The notes below the pieces were generated by a model that was not told the origin of the DNA, did no database searches, and worked only from the letters and a program-made list of their open reading frames with translations. A stretch of 64,000 nucleotides of DNA from Candidatus Zixiibacteriota bacterium (GTDB taxonomy: Bacteria; RBG-13-66-14; B26-G2; WVWN01), in assembly GCA_011773985.1 (NCBI GenBank), contig WVWN01000053.1, positions 79,085-143,084 on the forward strand. Reading direction: 5' to 3'. The position numbers and the translations under genes were made by a program. Of the stretch, positions 1-8,443 are shown one piece after another (position 1 is the first letter of the stretch; each line of letters opens with the position of its first letter).

Positions 1-1854
1 ATAAAAATAGACCAGACGCTCACGCAGGACGCGACCGGCACGATGGCGTACCTCCAGCTCGAGGCCATGGCCATACCGGAAATAAAGACGGAGCTCTCGG
101 TCAGCTACGTCGACCACAACACTCTGCAGCTGGGTTTCGAGAACGCCGACGACCACCGCTACCTCCAAGGCATCGCCGAGAAATACGGCCTCCACTTCTC
201 GCGCGCGGGCAACGGCATCTGCCACCAGGTGCACCTCGAGCGCTTCGGCGCGCCGGGCAAGACGCTCCTGGGCTCGGACAGCCACACGCCCACCGGCGGC
301 GGCCTGGGGATGGTCGCGATCGGCGCGGGCGGCCTCGACGTCGCCGCCGCGATGGCGGGCGGGCCTTTCTGGATGACGTATCCCCGCGTCGTGGGCGTAA
401 AGCTCGTGGGCAAGTTGAAAGACTGGGTCACGGCCAAGGACGTTATATTGACGCTGCTCAAGATGCTTACGACGAAAGGGAACGTCGGGACGGTGATGGA
501 ATACTTCGGCCCGGGCGTCGAGACGCTCTCCGTGCCGGAGCGCGCGACCATAACGAACATGGGGGCCGAGCTCGGCGTGACGACCTCCGTCTTCCCCTCC
601 GACCATGTCGCCAAGGCCTTCCTGGAGGCGCAGGGGCGCGGCGACGTCTGGCGGGAGCTCGCCGCGGACGCGGGCGCCGAATACGACCGCGTCGTCGAGC
701 TCGACCTTTCCGCCGTGGAGCCGATGGTCGCGCAACCGCACAGCCCGGACAACGTCGTCCCCATCCGCGAAATCGCGGGCCTGAAAGTGGACCAGGTATG
801 CATCGGCTCGTGCACCAACTCGTCCTACAAGGACCTGGCGACGGTGGCGGGAATCCTCGACCGTAAAACGATAAGCCCCCACGTAAGTTTCATCGTCGCG
901 CCCGGGTCGAAGCAAGTATTGCGCATGATAACCGACGACGGCCTCCTCGCCAAGATCGTGGCCGCGGGCGCGCGCGTCGTCGAAACGGCTTGCGGTTTCT
1001 GCATCGGCATGGGTCACGCGCCGCCCTCGGACGCGGTATCGGTAAGGACCAACAACCGCAACTTCAAGGGGCGCTCGGGCACGGCGTCGGCGCTCGTATA
1101 CCTGACGAGCCCGGAGGCCGCAGCCGTCGCGGCGTGGAAAGGGGAATTAATCGACCCCCGCGACGCCGGCATACCTTACCCGCGCGTCGCCGTCCCGAAA
1201 AAGTTCACCGTCGACGACACCCTCATCTCCCGCGTCCACAACCCGGACGCCGAAGTCGTACGCGGCCCCAACATCGGCGAGCCGCCGCGCAACGAGCCGC
1301 TCCCCGACGAGCTCGAGGCCGAGGTCGCGTTGAAGGTCGGGGACAAGATCACGACCGACCATATAATACCCGCGGGCCCGCGGCTCAAGTACCGCTCCAA
1401 CGTGGAGGCCTATTCCCAATTCGTCTTCGAGGGCGTGGACGCGACGTTCACCGCACGGGCCAAGGAGAACGCGGCGCAAGGATTGTACAACGTCGTCGTC
1501 GCGGGCGAGAGCTACGGCCAAGGCTCGAGCCGGGAACACGCGGCGCTGTGCCCGATGCACCTGGGCGTTAAAGCCGTTCTCGCGAAATCCTTCGAGCGCA
1601 TCCACGCCGCGAACCTCGTCAACTTCGGCATCCTGCCGCTGACGTTCCGCGACGCCGCCGACTACGAAAAACTCGAAGCCGGCGAACGCCTCCGCTTCGA
1701 AAAACTACACGAAGAACTACGGCCCGGCGAGCCGCTGACCGTTGTAAACACTACGAAGGGTCACACCTTCGAGGTCGACCACAACCTGAGCGAACGGCAA
1801 CTAGCGATCGTCAAAGCCGGCGGCCAACTGAACTATCAACGCTCTAAAGCGTAG
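1..1854 (+). CDS. acn: Aconitate hydratase, 5' end outside window
   Basis: Aconitase interconverts citrate and isocitrate via cis-aconitate in the cytoplasm. The frame is open to base 1, so the gene begins upstream and the ATG at 43 is internal; 617 codons are visible. Cysteines expected to hold the catalytic [4Fe-4S] cluster are encoded at 811-813 (motif SCTNSS) and at 991-993 and 1000-1002 (CGFCIG). The swivel domain is in the same chain (DHIIPAG near 1360, [10 protein letters not shown] near 1510-1545). A total of roughly 640 residues would fit the short single-chain aconitases (Aquifex type) better than the ~890-residue AcnA class. Only 8 bp separate it from icd, so the two are probably cotranscribed and make 2-oxoglutarate from citrate. 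Confidence 0.95.
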   Translation: MKIDQTLTQDATGTMAYLQLEAMAIPEIKTELSVSYVDHNTLQLGFENADDHRYLQGIAEKYGLHFSRAGNGICHQVHLERFGAPGKTLLGSDSHTPTGGGLGMVAIGAGGLDVAAAMAGGPFWMTYPRVVGVKLVGKLKDWVTAKDVILTLLKMLTTKGNVGTVMEYFGPGVETLSVPERATITNMGAELGVTTSVFPSDHVAKAFLEAQGRGDVWRELAADAGAEYDRVVELDLSAVEPMVAQPHSPDNVVPIREIAGLKVDQVCIGSCTNSSYKDLATVAGILDRKTISPHVSFIVAPGSKQVLRMITDDGLLAKIVAAGARVVETACGFCIGMGHAPPSDAVSVRTNNRNFKGRSGTASALVYLTSPEAAAVAAWKGELIDPRDAGIPYPRVAVPKKFTVDDTLISRVHNPDAEVVRGPNIGEPPRNEPLPDELEAEVALKVGDKITTDHIIPAGPRLKYRSNVEAYSQFVFEGVDATFTARAKENAAQGLYNVVVAGESYGQGSSREHAALCPMHLGVKAVLAKSFERIHAANLVNFGILPLTFRDAADYEKLEAGERLRFEKLHEELRPGEPLTVVNTTKGHTFEVDHNLSERQLAIVKAGGQLNYQRSKA

Positions 1855-1862
1855 GAGACGCG

Positions 1863-3110
1863 ATGTTCGAAAAGATTAAAGTACCCGAAGAGGGGGAGAA
1901 AATCGAAATCGCAGGCGACCGTTTGCGTATTCCGGATAAACCGATAATCTCGTTTATAGAGGGCGACGGCATCGGCCCCGACATCTGGGCTGCGGCGCAA
2001 CGCGTCCTGGACGCCGCCGTAGAGAAGAAGTACGGTGACGCCCGTAAGATAGTTTGGATGGAGATATTCGCCGGCGACAAGGGCCAGCAGGTCTACGGCG
2101 AGGGCGTCGTGATGCCGGACGACACGCTCAAGGCCATCCCAGAATTCGTCGTCGCGATCAAGGGGCCGCTGACGACGCCCATCGGCGGCGGCTACCGCAG
2201 CCTCAACGTGACGATGCGCCAGAAGCTCAACCTGTACGCGTGCGTGCGCCCGGTGCGGTGGATACCCGGCGTCCCGAGCCCGGTCAAACACCCCGAAAAA
2301 CTAAACGTCATAATATTCCGCGAAAATACGGAGGACGTCTACGCCGGCATCGAGTGGCGCGAGGGCACGCCCGAGGCCGCGAAGGTTTTGGATTTTTTGA
2401 ATAAAAAGATGGGCCGCAACATCCGGCTCGACTCGGGCGTCGGCATCAAACCCATCAGCGTCACCGGGACCAAGAACATCGCGCGCAAAGCCCTCCGCTA
2501 CGCGCGAGACCGGAAGCTGCCCAGCGTCACCTTCGTCCACAAGGGCAACATCATGAAGTTCACCGAGGGCGCGTTCAAGGATTGGGGCTACGAGCTTGCC
2601 CGGGAGGAGTTCGGCGACGCGACGGTCACGGAGGCCGAGTTGTGGGAGAAGTACGACGGGGAACTGCCCGAAGGAAAGATATTGGTCAAGGACCGCATCG
2701 CCGATTCGATGTTCCAGCAAATTCTGCTCCGCCCGGACGAGTACAGCGTCGTCGTGACGCCCAACCTCAACGGCGACTACCTGTCGGACGCCGCGGCGGC
2801 CCAGGTCGGCGGCCTGGGGATGGCCCCCGGCGCGAACATGGGCGACTTCGTGGCGCTATTCGAAGCGACCCACGGCACCGCTCCCAAATATACGGGCCAA
2901 GACAAGGTGAACCCTTCTTCCCTAATACTCTCGGGCGTTATGATGTTAGAGTATCTGGGGTGGCAAGAAGCGGCGGACGCCGTCGTCGGCGCGATGGCCA
3001 GGACGGTACAGGAAAAAGTCGTGACGTACGACCTCGCCCGCCAGATGGAGGGCGCGCGTAAGGTGAAGACCAGCGAATACGCGACGCGCATAATAGAGAA
3101 CTTAAATTAG
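1863..3110 (+). CDS. icd: NADP-dependent isocitrate dehydrogenase
   Basis: Oxidatively decarboxylates isocitrate to 2-oxoglutarate with reduction of NADP. The 415-residue chain has the full length of the homodimeric E. coli-type enzyme. The substrate-binding and kinase-target serine is Ser113 ([10 protein letters not shown]), the same number as in E. coli Icd. The residues that select NADP over NAD in that family are present: Lys342 and Tyr343 in HGTAPKYTG, Val349, and Tyr389/Arg393 in [12 protein letters not shown] specificity is therefore inferred. It follows acn directly and is closed by the terminator at 3128-3150. Its product is the substrate of the Kor complex encoded at 20502-23444. 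Confidence 0.97.
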   Translation: MFEKIKVPEEGEKIEIAGDRLRIPDKPIISFIEGDGIGPDIWAAAQRVLDAAVEKKYGDARKIVWMEIFAGDKGQQVYGEGVVMPDDTLKAIPEFVVAIKGPLTTPIGGGYRSLNVTMRQKLNLYACVRPVRWIPGVPSPVKHPEKLNVIIFRENTEDVYAGIEWREGTPEAAKVLDFLNKKMGRNIRLDSGVGIKPISVTGTKNIARKALRYARDRKLPSVTFVHKGNIMKFTEGAFKDWGYELAREEFGDATVTEAELWEKYDGELPEGKILVKDRIADSMFQQILLRPDEYSVVVTPNLNGDYLSDAAAAQVGGLGMAPGANMGDFVALFEATHGTAPKYTGQDKVNPSSLILSGVMMLEYLGWQEAADAVVGAMARTVQEKVVTYDLARQMEGARKVKTSEYATRIIENLN

Positions 3111-3127
3111 CGGAAGGGAACTCGTAG

Positions 3128-3150
3128 GCCGCGGCCCGGCCGCGGCTTTT
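3128..3150 (+). terminator. Rho-independent terminator after icd
   Basis: A 7-bp perfect stem GCCGCGG/CCGCGGC with a 5-base loop is followed by TTTT. It lies 17 bp after the icd stop. Confidence 0.7.
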
Positions 3151-3153
3151 CTA

Positions 3154-3182
3154 TTGCCCGGCGCCGGCAACCTTGTTAAAAT
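3154..3182 (+). promoter_or_regulatory. Candidate sigma70-type promoter for the KorC-like gene
   Basis: TTGCCC at 3154-3159 and TAAAAT at 3177-3182 are separated by 17 bp and begin just after the icd terminator. Transcription would start near 3189 and leave a leader of about 140 nt. The -35 box matches the consensus only in its first half. The rest of 3183-3329 shows no other clear element except the ribosome site GGGAG before the ATG at 3330. Confidence 0.4.
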
Positions 3183-3329
3183 TAAGACGTTCCTTTAAAA
3201 ACCGGGCCGAGCTCTTTACGCCGAAGCCGGGGTGCCGGCAACGATTCGCCGTCTCCGGCCGCGGCGGCATTAACCGTTCATTCCCTTCGCATTCGCGAAT
3301 AAATTTCGGCTACTCGCTAGGGAGCAAAT

Positions 3330-3872
3330 ATGGCTTTCTACTACCAAATAAGGTTAAGCGGCGGCGCGGAAATTGACCTCCACTTGGCCTCCAAGATCCT
3401 TGCCGAGGCGCTCGCCGTCTACGAGGACAAGAACGTCGTCCAACACATAAGCTACGGGCCCGAAGCGCGCGGCGCCGCGGTACGGACGGACCTCGTCGTC
3501 AGCGACCAGGAAATATATCGCCCGAAAGCGCAAGAGGTGGATTTGCTCGTCGCACTCAGCCAAGAGGCCGTCGACCGTTACGCGGGCGACGTAAACGACC
3601 AGGGTTATTTGCTCGTGGACGGCACGTCGGTAAGGCGTTCGCCCGAGGGCCGGTTCCGGGTATATAAAGTACCTTTCCTCGACGGCGCGCGCGAGCTCGG
3701 CGACGTACGGCTCGCGAACATCGTCGTGCTGGGCTCGGTTACGGCGCTGTCGCCGGCGCACAACCGGCGCGCGGTTGAGGACGCACTGTTGGCGCGCGTC
3801 CCGCCCGGAACCGAGGAGATACACCGGGCCGCGTTCGAACTCGGCTTCAATAAAATGAAAGAAATGCTCTGA
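3330..3872 (+). CDS. Divergent 2-oxoacid:acceptor oxidoreductase gamma-subunit-like protein
   Basis: The 180 residues match the gamma subunit (KorC/PorG type) fold: ISYGPEARG near residues 46-54 and the VDLLVALSQEA strand are well kept, as in the true korC at 20502. The N-terminal glycine loop, GFGGQG in the operon korC, is degenerate here (LSGGAEID, residues 9-16). No alpha or beta subunit is next to it. It has GGGAG as ribosome site and ends 2 bp before a large nucleotidyltransferase gene, so the two are probably cotranscribed. It may be an alternative gamma subunit for the Kor complex or a protein that has lost catalysis. Family assignment is solid; role is unknown. Confidence 0.8.
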   Translation: MAFYYQIRLSGGAEIDLHLASKILAEALAVYEDKNVVQHISYGPEARGAAVRTDLVVSDQEIYRPKAQEVDLLVALSQEAVDRYAGDVNDQGYLLVDGTSVRRSPEGRFRVYKVPFLDGARELGDVRLANIVVLGSVTALSPAHNRRAVEDALLARVPPGTEEIHRAAFELGFNKMKEML

Positions 3873-3874
3873 CC

Positions 3875-6817
3875 ATGCCGCGACGCTTCGACAAATTGTG
3901 CGAACTCGCGGGCGAGTTCAGCAACTACACGTCGAAATACCTCCAGCAGATCGGCGCCGTCGTCGACGAGCTGACTACCAGGCTCGAGCAGGCCGGCCTG
4001 CGCGACGAGGTACACTTGTGGCAGCCGGCCTGGAACCTCGAGCGCGAGATGGATATCGTCGCCCACGTGGCGCCGGAAGGCCACGAGCGGATCCGCTACC
4101 TCGGATGTTATTACGGCCTCCAATACCTGCGAATGAACATCCAGGCGATCGAGGCGCTGCGCGCGGGCGTCGTCCCGGGGGCGAGCCGCGAAGAGGTATA
4201 CCGCGAATTCTTGACGAACATCGGCGCCAGCTATTCGCAATTGGTCGTAACGTTTATGCGGAAGGTGTTGGACGCCCTGGTCGGGCCGGAGGAGCTACCG
4301 CCCTTCGCGATTTGCGGCGTCGGCACGCTCACGGACCAGGATGACATAGACATCGCGGTCGTCGTCGCCGACGAGGAAAACCGGAATGCCCTCAACTCGG
4401 TCCTCGGCCGGCTCAGCTCGGTTATGCTCCGATACGCGACCCGTTTCCACTTTTACCTTTCGGAGAACGTTTCGCCCGAGAGCTTCGCGACCTCGCTGGC
4501 CGAATACCACGAATATGCCGACACGCACCCGGGAGACTATATAGTCATATCGGAACTGTTAAACGCCGAACCGCTCTACGGCGACCGGGGCCTCTTCGAC
4601 CGGTTGCAGAAAGAGATAGTCGAGCGCTATTACGCCGATAGCGGGGCGGATAAAATTTACCACGAGGGCTTCGTCCGCGGCGCCCTGGGCGACGCGATCT
4701 CGCTCGCCACGCGCGACTTCGAAAACGACAGGATCGTCCCCAAAGACGACGCCATCAGGGTCATAAAAAGCCTCGTCCATATCAAACGTACCATCCACGG
4801 CCTCCGCGAGCCCAACGTTTGGCACAACCTGAAGCGCCTCGCCGACATCGAGCCGTGGAACGCGGAAAAGAACGACGTACTCGAAACCGGCCTGATATTC
4901 TTTGAAATCCTTCGTTACCTCTACCAACTCCTCGTCGTCCAGGATGAAGTGATAATACTGGATACGCCGGTCATGGCCGAGAACCTGGCACGAGTCGCGG
5001 CTGCCATAGGCTACCGGGAACGCGGCGCCGTGGGTCCCGAGGAAACCTTGCTCGTCCATTATTACGATTCCGTGGACAAAGTTCGTACCGTGGCCGACGA
5101 CCTCGCGAGAGAGGTCGAGGAAAACCTGCGCACGTCGTCGGCCTTCTTAAATTTGGTTTCGACGTCTCCGCAGCTGCCGGGTCAACTTTTGAGCGCGACG
5201 CTGAAACTAATACGCTTCCTGGTCAAGGTCGCCTTCTGGGACGACGTGTTCGAACTCCTCGTCGCCTCGGATAAAAAGCTGCTCCGGGCGCTAGTAACGG
5301 ATTTCAACTCCTTACCCCCCGATTCGCGTGAACGCCGCGTCAACGAGCTCGTGGGACTGGTCAAGCGGAACGCGGAACTCTTTATGAAGCTCTTGGTACT
5401 GTTGGGGGAAAACCGCGACGAGGTCGACGCCCGCGAATTATTCGACGCCATGAACGCGGCCTTCCTGCGAGAGTTCGAGACCTTCTACAACCCGGCGCGC
5501 GAAGCCGCACACCTGTTCGCGAAGCAACCGGTCCTGCTCAACCGCTACCTCTCGGAAGTCGACCACGAAACCGCCAAGCGGTTTATGGAGCTCGTATCGC
5601 GCGAGGTAGCCATCCCGTCGCTCAAGCCGGCCGCGGCGTCGCTACGCGGCCTGTGTAAGCTGCGGTACTACGGCTCGGCGTACCTGCGCCGCTACCTACA
5701 AGCCGTCTTGAAGAAATACCCCGACTGCCTTTACTTACTGGACGACCTGGACGCGCTCGCCGAGAAATCCCAGGGCATATTGGCCGAGGCCGCCATCGTC
5801 CCCTCCCCCGCCGGGAAGAAGGAGCTACTGGGTGACTACTACGACCTGGAATTATTGCGAATCGGTTTAATGACTTTGAACGGCGCGACCATCGAGGAGA
5901 CGAACGCCCGGTACACGGAGTTCTCGGACGATTACTTGAACTTCCTCTTCGACGCGTGCCGCGAAGAACTCGCGGAAGAGTACGGCCGCTGGGTTACGTC
6001 TTTCGACGTTATGGCGATCTACGCCGCGGGCGGCCACGCGCGCGAGTGGGCCTTCAACGACGACTACGACCTGATAGTGTTGATAGACTCCGAAGATGAA
6101 AAGTTACAAGAGCTGGGGGGCGCCGTAATCTCGGCGATGAGCGCCGAGATATGCAAACGCGGCATGATGCCCCACTACCGCTTCCTGGAGCACTTCGGCA
6201 GTTACGTCATCCCCCTGAGCCAACTCGAAAAGTTTTTCCGCCGCGAGAACGAAACCGACTTCATCGAGAAGTCGCAGCTCTTGGAATCGCGCCTCGTCGT
6301 CGGCACCTCCACGTTTGAGGAAGACACGCACGAACGCATTATAAAACCTTTCGTATTTAACCGCGCCGACAAGTACATCGCGGATATGAAGAACGAAATG
6401 GCGTCGCGCCAGGGGGCCGTGGGCGACGTCTTCCTTCCCAACAACGTCAAGGAGTGCGTCGGCGGCTTGCGCGATATCGTCATGGCGATCTTGATATGCA
6501 AGGCCCGGTTCGGCATCCGCGACCCGCTGACCTCCCACATACTGGAGGGCATCGGGCGAGTATACCCGCAGGCCGGCCTCGAGCTCAGGTCCCTGTACAA
6601 CTCGATGTGCTTCCTAAAAAATCTACGCGACGTCTACCGCCTCGCGGTCTGCCTCGACGACAATCTCGACTTCGAGCACGCCGACATCGTGGGCGAGGTC
6701 CTGGGATTCGAGGGCGACGCGCCGGGCGAAAAGGGCCGGCAAGTGAAGGAAGCGTTCGAGCGCACGACGGCCAAGGTCGCGGCGGAAATAAAATCGGTCC
6801 TCGCCAAAGTCGCTTAG
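3875..6817 (+). CDS. Large protein with two GlnD/GlnE-like nucleotidyltransferase domains
   Basis: This 980-residue cytoplasmic protein has two nucleotidyltransferase signatures. The first is GVGTLTDQDDIDIAVV at residues 148-163. The second, near residues 718-740, has the GG...DDYD pattern (GGHAREWAFNDDYD). After the second, KECVGGLRDI near residue 860 resembles the segment of GlnD-type uridylyltransferases that follows the catalytic core. The tandem layout recalls GlnE (two adenylyltransferase domains), but glutamine synthetase or PII genes are not near, so the target is unknown. The long middle section is helical, with no membrane segment seen. It starts 2 bp after the KorC-like gene and is closed by the terminator at 6835-6859. 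A role modifying a metabolic protein, perhaps in carbon/nitrogen balance, is inference. Confidence 0.7.
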   Translation: MPRRFDKLCELAGEFSNYTSKYLQQIGAVVDELTTRLEQAGLRDEVHLWQPAWNLEREMDIVAHVAPEGHERIRYLGCYYGLQYLRMNIQAIEALRAGVVPGASREEVYREFLTNIGASYSQLVVTFMRKVLDALVGPEELPPFAICGVGTLTDQDDIDIAVVVADEENRNALNSVLGRLSSVMLRYATRFHFYLSENVSPESFATSLAEYHEYADTHPGDYIVISELLNAEPLYGDRGLFDRLQKEIVERYYADSGADKIYHEGFVRGALGDAISLATRDFENDRIVPKDDAIRVIKSLVHIKRTIHGLREPNVWHNLKRLADIEPWNAEKNDVLETGLIFFEILRYLYQLLVVQDEVIILDTPVMAENLARVAAAIGYRERGAVGPEETLLVHYYDSVDKVRTVADDLAREVEENLRTSSAFLNLVSTSPQLPGQLLSATLKLIRFLVKVAFWDDVFELLVASDKKLLRALVTDFNSLPPDSRERRVNELVGLVKRNAELFMKLLVLLGENRDEVDARELFDAMNAAFLREFETFYNPAREAAHLFAKQPVLLNRYLSEVDHETAKRFMELVSREVAIPSLKPAAASLRGLCKLRYYGSAYLRRYLQAVLKKYPDCLYLLDDLDALAEKSQGILAEAAIVPSPAGKKELLGDYYDLELLRIGLMTLNGATIEETNARYTEFSDDYLNFLFDACREELAEEYGRWVTSFDVMAIYAAGGHAREWAFNDDYDLIVLIDSEDEKLQELGGAVISAMSAEICKRGMMPHYRFLEHFGSYVIPLSQLEKFFRRENETDFIEKSQLLESRLVVGTSTFEEDTHERIIKPFVFNRADKYIADMKNEMASRQGAVGDVFLPNNVKECVGGLRDIVMAILICKARFGIRDPLTSHILEGIGRVYPQAGLELRSLYNSMCFLKNLRDVYRLAVCLDDNLDFEHADIVGEVLGFEGDAPGEKGRQVKEAFERTTAKVAAEIKSVLAKVA

Positions 6818-6834
6818 CCGTCGTTTAAAACAAT

Positions 6835-6859
6835 AAAGCCGCCTCCGGGCGGCTTTTTT
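6835..6859. terminator. Bidirectional terminator between convergent operons
   Basis: Perfect 9-bp stem AAAGCCGCC/GGCGGCTTT with loop TCCG, a T-run on the plus side and A-run on the other side. It lies between the nucleotidyltransferase gene (+) and hdrB (-) and can stop both. Confidence 0.85.
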
Positions 6860-6877
6860 CGTAAGGCGGTCCGGCGG

Positions 6878-7777
6878 TCAAACCGCGGCCGCGCTGTATT
6901 TCTCGAGCGCCGGCGCCCGGACCTTGTGGCGGTGGAGGCCGACTTCTTCGAGCGTCAAGCCCTGCGCCAGCCCCAGAAGTTGGAAGTAGTACACCGCCGG
7001 CGTCTTCAGCGTCTCGTCGTCGTACTGGCGCGCGAGGCGCACCTGGCCCAGGTCGAACTCGTTAAAACACGACGGGCACACCACGCCCAAAACGTCCGCC
7101 TCGACCGCGGCGACCGACTTCAAAAGGTCGTACATCATAGCCGGCGGCGCCTCCTCGTGCTTGCAAGCCTTGCCGCAGCACAATATCCACTCCTCGTGCC
7201 GCACCGGCGTCGCCCCGAGCTCCGCCACCAGGTCGTCCAGGATGTGGGGGTCGTCCGGGTCGTCCACCCTCATGACGTGCGAAGGCTTGAGCAGGTGGCA
7301 GCCGTAGTGGATGGCGACCTTTAAACCCTCGAGCGGCCGCACTACCGACGCCGCCACCGCCTCGATGCCGACCTCGTCGCGGATAAGCGTCGCGACGTGC
7401 CGTATCGTCGCCGTCCCCTTGTACTCCTTGCCGACGCGCGCGAGCCGCATGTTGATTTCGTCCTTCAGCTTCTTGTTCGTATTCAATTGCTGGTACGTCT
7501 CGGAGAGCGTCGCGGTGCAGCCCGAGCAGATAGTAAAGACGTTCAGGCCCGCCTCCTCCGCGACGGCGAGGTTGCGCGCGGCGACGGCGAGCCAGGCCGT
7601 CTTGTCGTACGATTTGAAATAAATAGGATCCGGGCAACAGGTGAAGCCGGCGAGGTCGACTACGTCGACGCCGAGCTTGGGGAGCGTCTTGCGAATGGCG
7701 GCCTCCATCTGCGGATACCGCACCGGGATAAGGCACCCGGGGAAGAAAGCGAACTTCTTTTGGTTTTCGTTGGCCAC
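6878..7777 (-). CDS. hdrB: Heterodisulfide reductase subunit B-like protein
   Basis: HdrB carries the non-cubane [4Fe-4S] clusters at which disulfides such as CoM-S-S-CoB are reduced in methanogens; bacterial homologs act on unknown disulfides or pass electrons. The 299 residues contain both cysteine-rich CCG domains. The first is C15, C47-C48, C84 and C87, with CCP in place of CCG. The second includes CCGKAC and CPSC in the C-terminal third. It is the last gene of the kor-hdr operon, 20 bp after hdrC, and no membrane segment is seen. With HdrC and HdrA1 it would form a soluble HdrABC complex. A physiological disulfide substrate cannot be read from sequence. Confidence 0.93.
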   Translation of the reverse strand: MANENQKKFAFFPGCLIPVRYPQMEAAIRKTLPKLGVDVVDLAGFTCCPDPIYFKSYDKTAWLAVAARNLAVAEEAGLNVFTICSGCTATLSETYQQLNTNKKLKDEINMRLARVGKEYKGTATIRHVATLIRDEVGIEAVAASVVRPLEGLKVAIHYGCHLLKPSHVMRVDDPDDPHILDDLVAELGATPVRHEEWILCCGKACKHEEAPPAMMYDLLKSVAAVEADVLGVVCPSCFNEFDLGQVRLARQYDDETLKTPAVYYFQLLGLAQGLTLEEVGLHRHKVRAPALEKYSAAAV

Positions 7778-7797
7778 GAATATTCGTCCCGATTAAC

Positions 7798-8304
7798 TTA
7801 CTCCAATATTTTTTTAAGCTCGGCCGTATCGATCGCCTCGAGCGGCGCCAGGCCTAACTCCTCGCGGAGCTTCGTCGTCATGGCCGTGACGGGCGCGGTC
7901 CGGCCGGTCTCCAGGACCGTATTCACGAGGTCGCCCACCTGCGCCTTAGCCGGGTAAATGCCTCGTTGCGCCATGAGGTTCTTGACGGCGATTATTATCT
8001 CGACCGGCTTGACGTTCTGCGGGCACCGTTCGTAGCAGTTGTAGCAGTTGGTGCACTGCCACGCGGGCGAGGCCGGCCCGACGAGCTCCTCGCCGAAGCC
8101 GTAGAGGACCTTGAGCATTATCTCGCGCGGGTTGAAGCCCTCCACGTAGCGCGCGCTGGGGCAGTCGCCGACGCAAGCGCCGCACTGGTAGCAGTAATTG
8201 ACGAGCGTGCCGTCCACGACCTTCTCTACCAACTTCTTGAATTCGAAGTCGATCGTGACCGTCGGGCCTTCTTCCCTTTTCTTTTTATTCTTCTTTGGCG
8301 GCAT
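7798..8304 (-). CDS. hdrC: Heterodisulfide reductase subunit C-like ferredoxin protein
   Basis: HdrC relays electrons from HdrA to HdrB through two [4Fe-4S] clusters. The 168-residue product has two complete CxxCxxCxxxC sets: C38-C41-C44-C48 (CYQCGACVGDC) and C84-C87-C90-C94 (CTNCYNCYERC). The N-terminus is lysine-rich (MPPKKNKKKREE). The gene overlaps the end of the small zinc-ribbon gene by 20 bp in another frame and is 20 bp from hdrB, so translation of all three is probably coupled. Confidence 0.93.
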   Translation of the reverse strand: MPPKKNKKKREEGPTVTIDFEFKKLVEKVVDGTLVNYCYQCGACVGDCPSARYVEGFNPREIMLKVLYGFGEELVGPASPAWQCTNCYNCYERCPQNVKPVEIIIAVKNLMAQRGIYPAKAQVGDLVNTVLETGRTAPVTAMTTKLREELGLAPLEAIDTAELKKILE

Positions 8305-8443
8305 CGGCTTTCTTCGCCTTCTCGGGGCGTACGCTGTTGGAGTGGCACTTCGGGCATGCCCGCTCGACGTCGTCGTCAGGGGCGTACTTCTCGACGTACT
8401 CGTAGCCGCACCTAAGACACTTGAACTTCGTCTCTTGACTCAT
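8285..8443 (-). CDS. Small zinc-ribbon protein between hdrA and hdrC
   Basis: A 52-codon frame runs from the ATG at 8443 to a TAA at 8285-8287. The product starts MSQETKFKCLRCGYEYVEKY and has two CxxC pairs (C9/C12 and C30/C33; ACPKCHS), the pattern of a rubredoxin-like or zinc-ribbon knuckle, then a basic Lys/Ala tail. It overlaps the 3' end of hdrA1 by 32 bp and the 5' end of hdrC by 20 bp, in different frames from both, as expected for a coupled operon gene. It may bind zinc or iron and assist the Hdr complex, but no function is known to me. Confidence 0.75.
   Translation of the reverse strand: MSQETKFKCLRCGYEYVEKYAPDDDVERACPKCHSNSVRPEKAKKADAAKEE

Noticed and set aside
3173..3376. 67-codon frame between icd and the KorC-like gene
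   Set aside because: No ribosome site or recognisable protein features, and it overlaps the real start at 3330.
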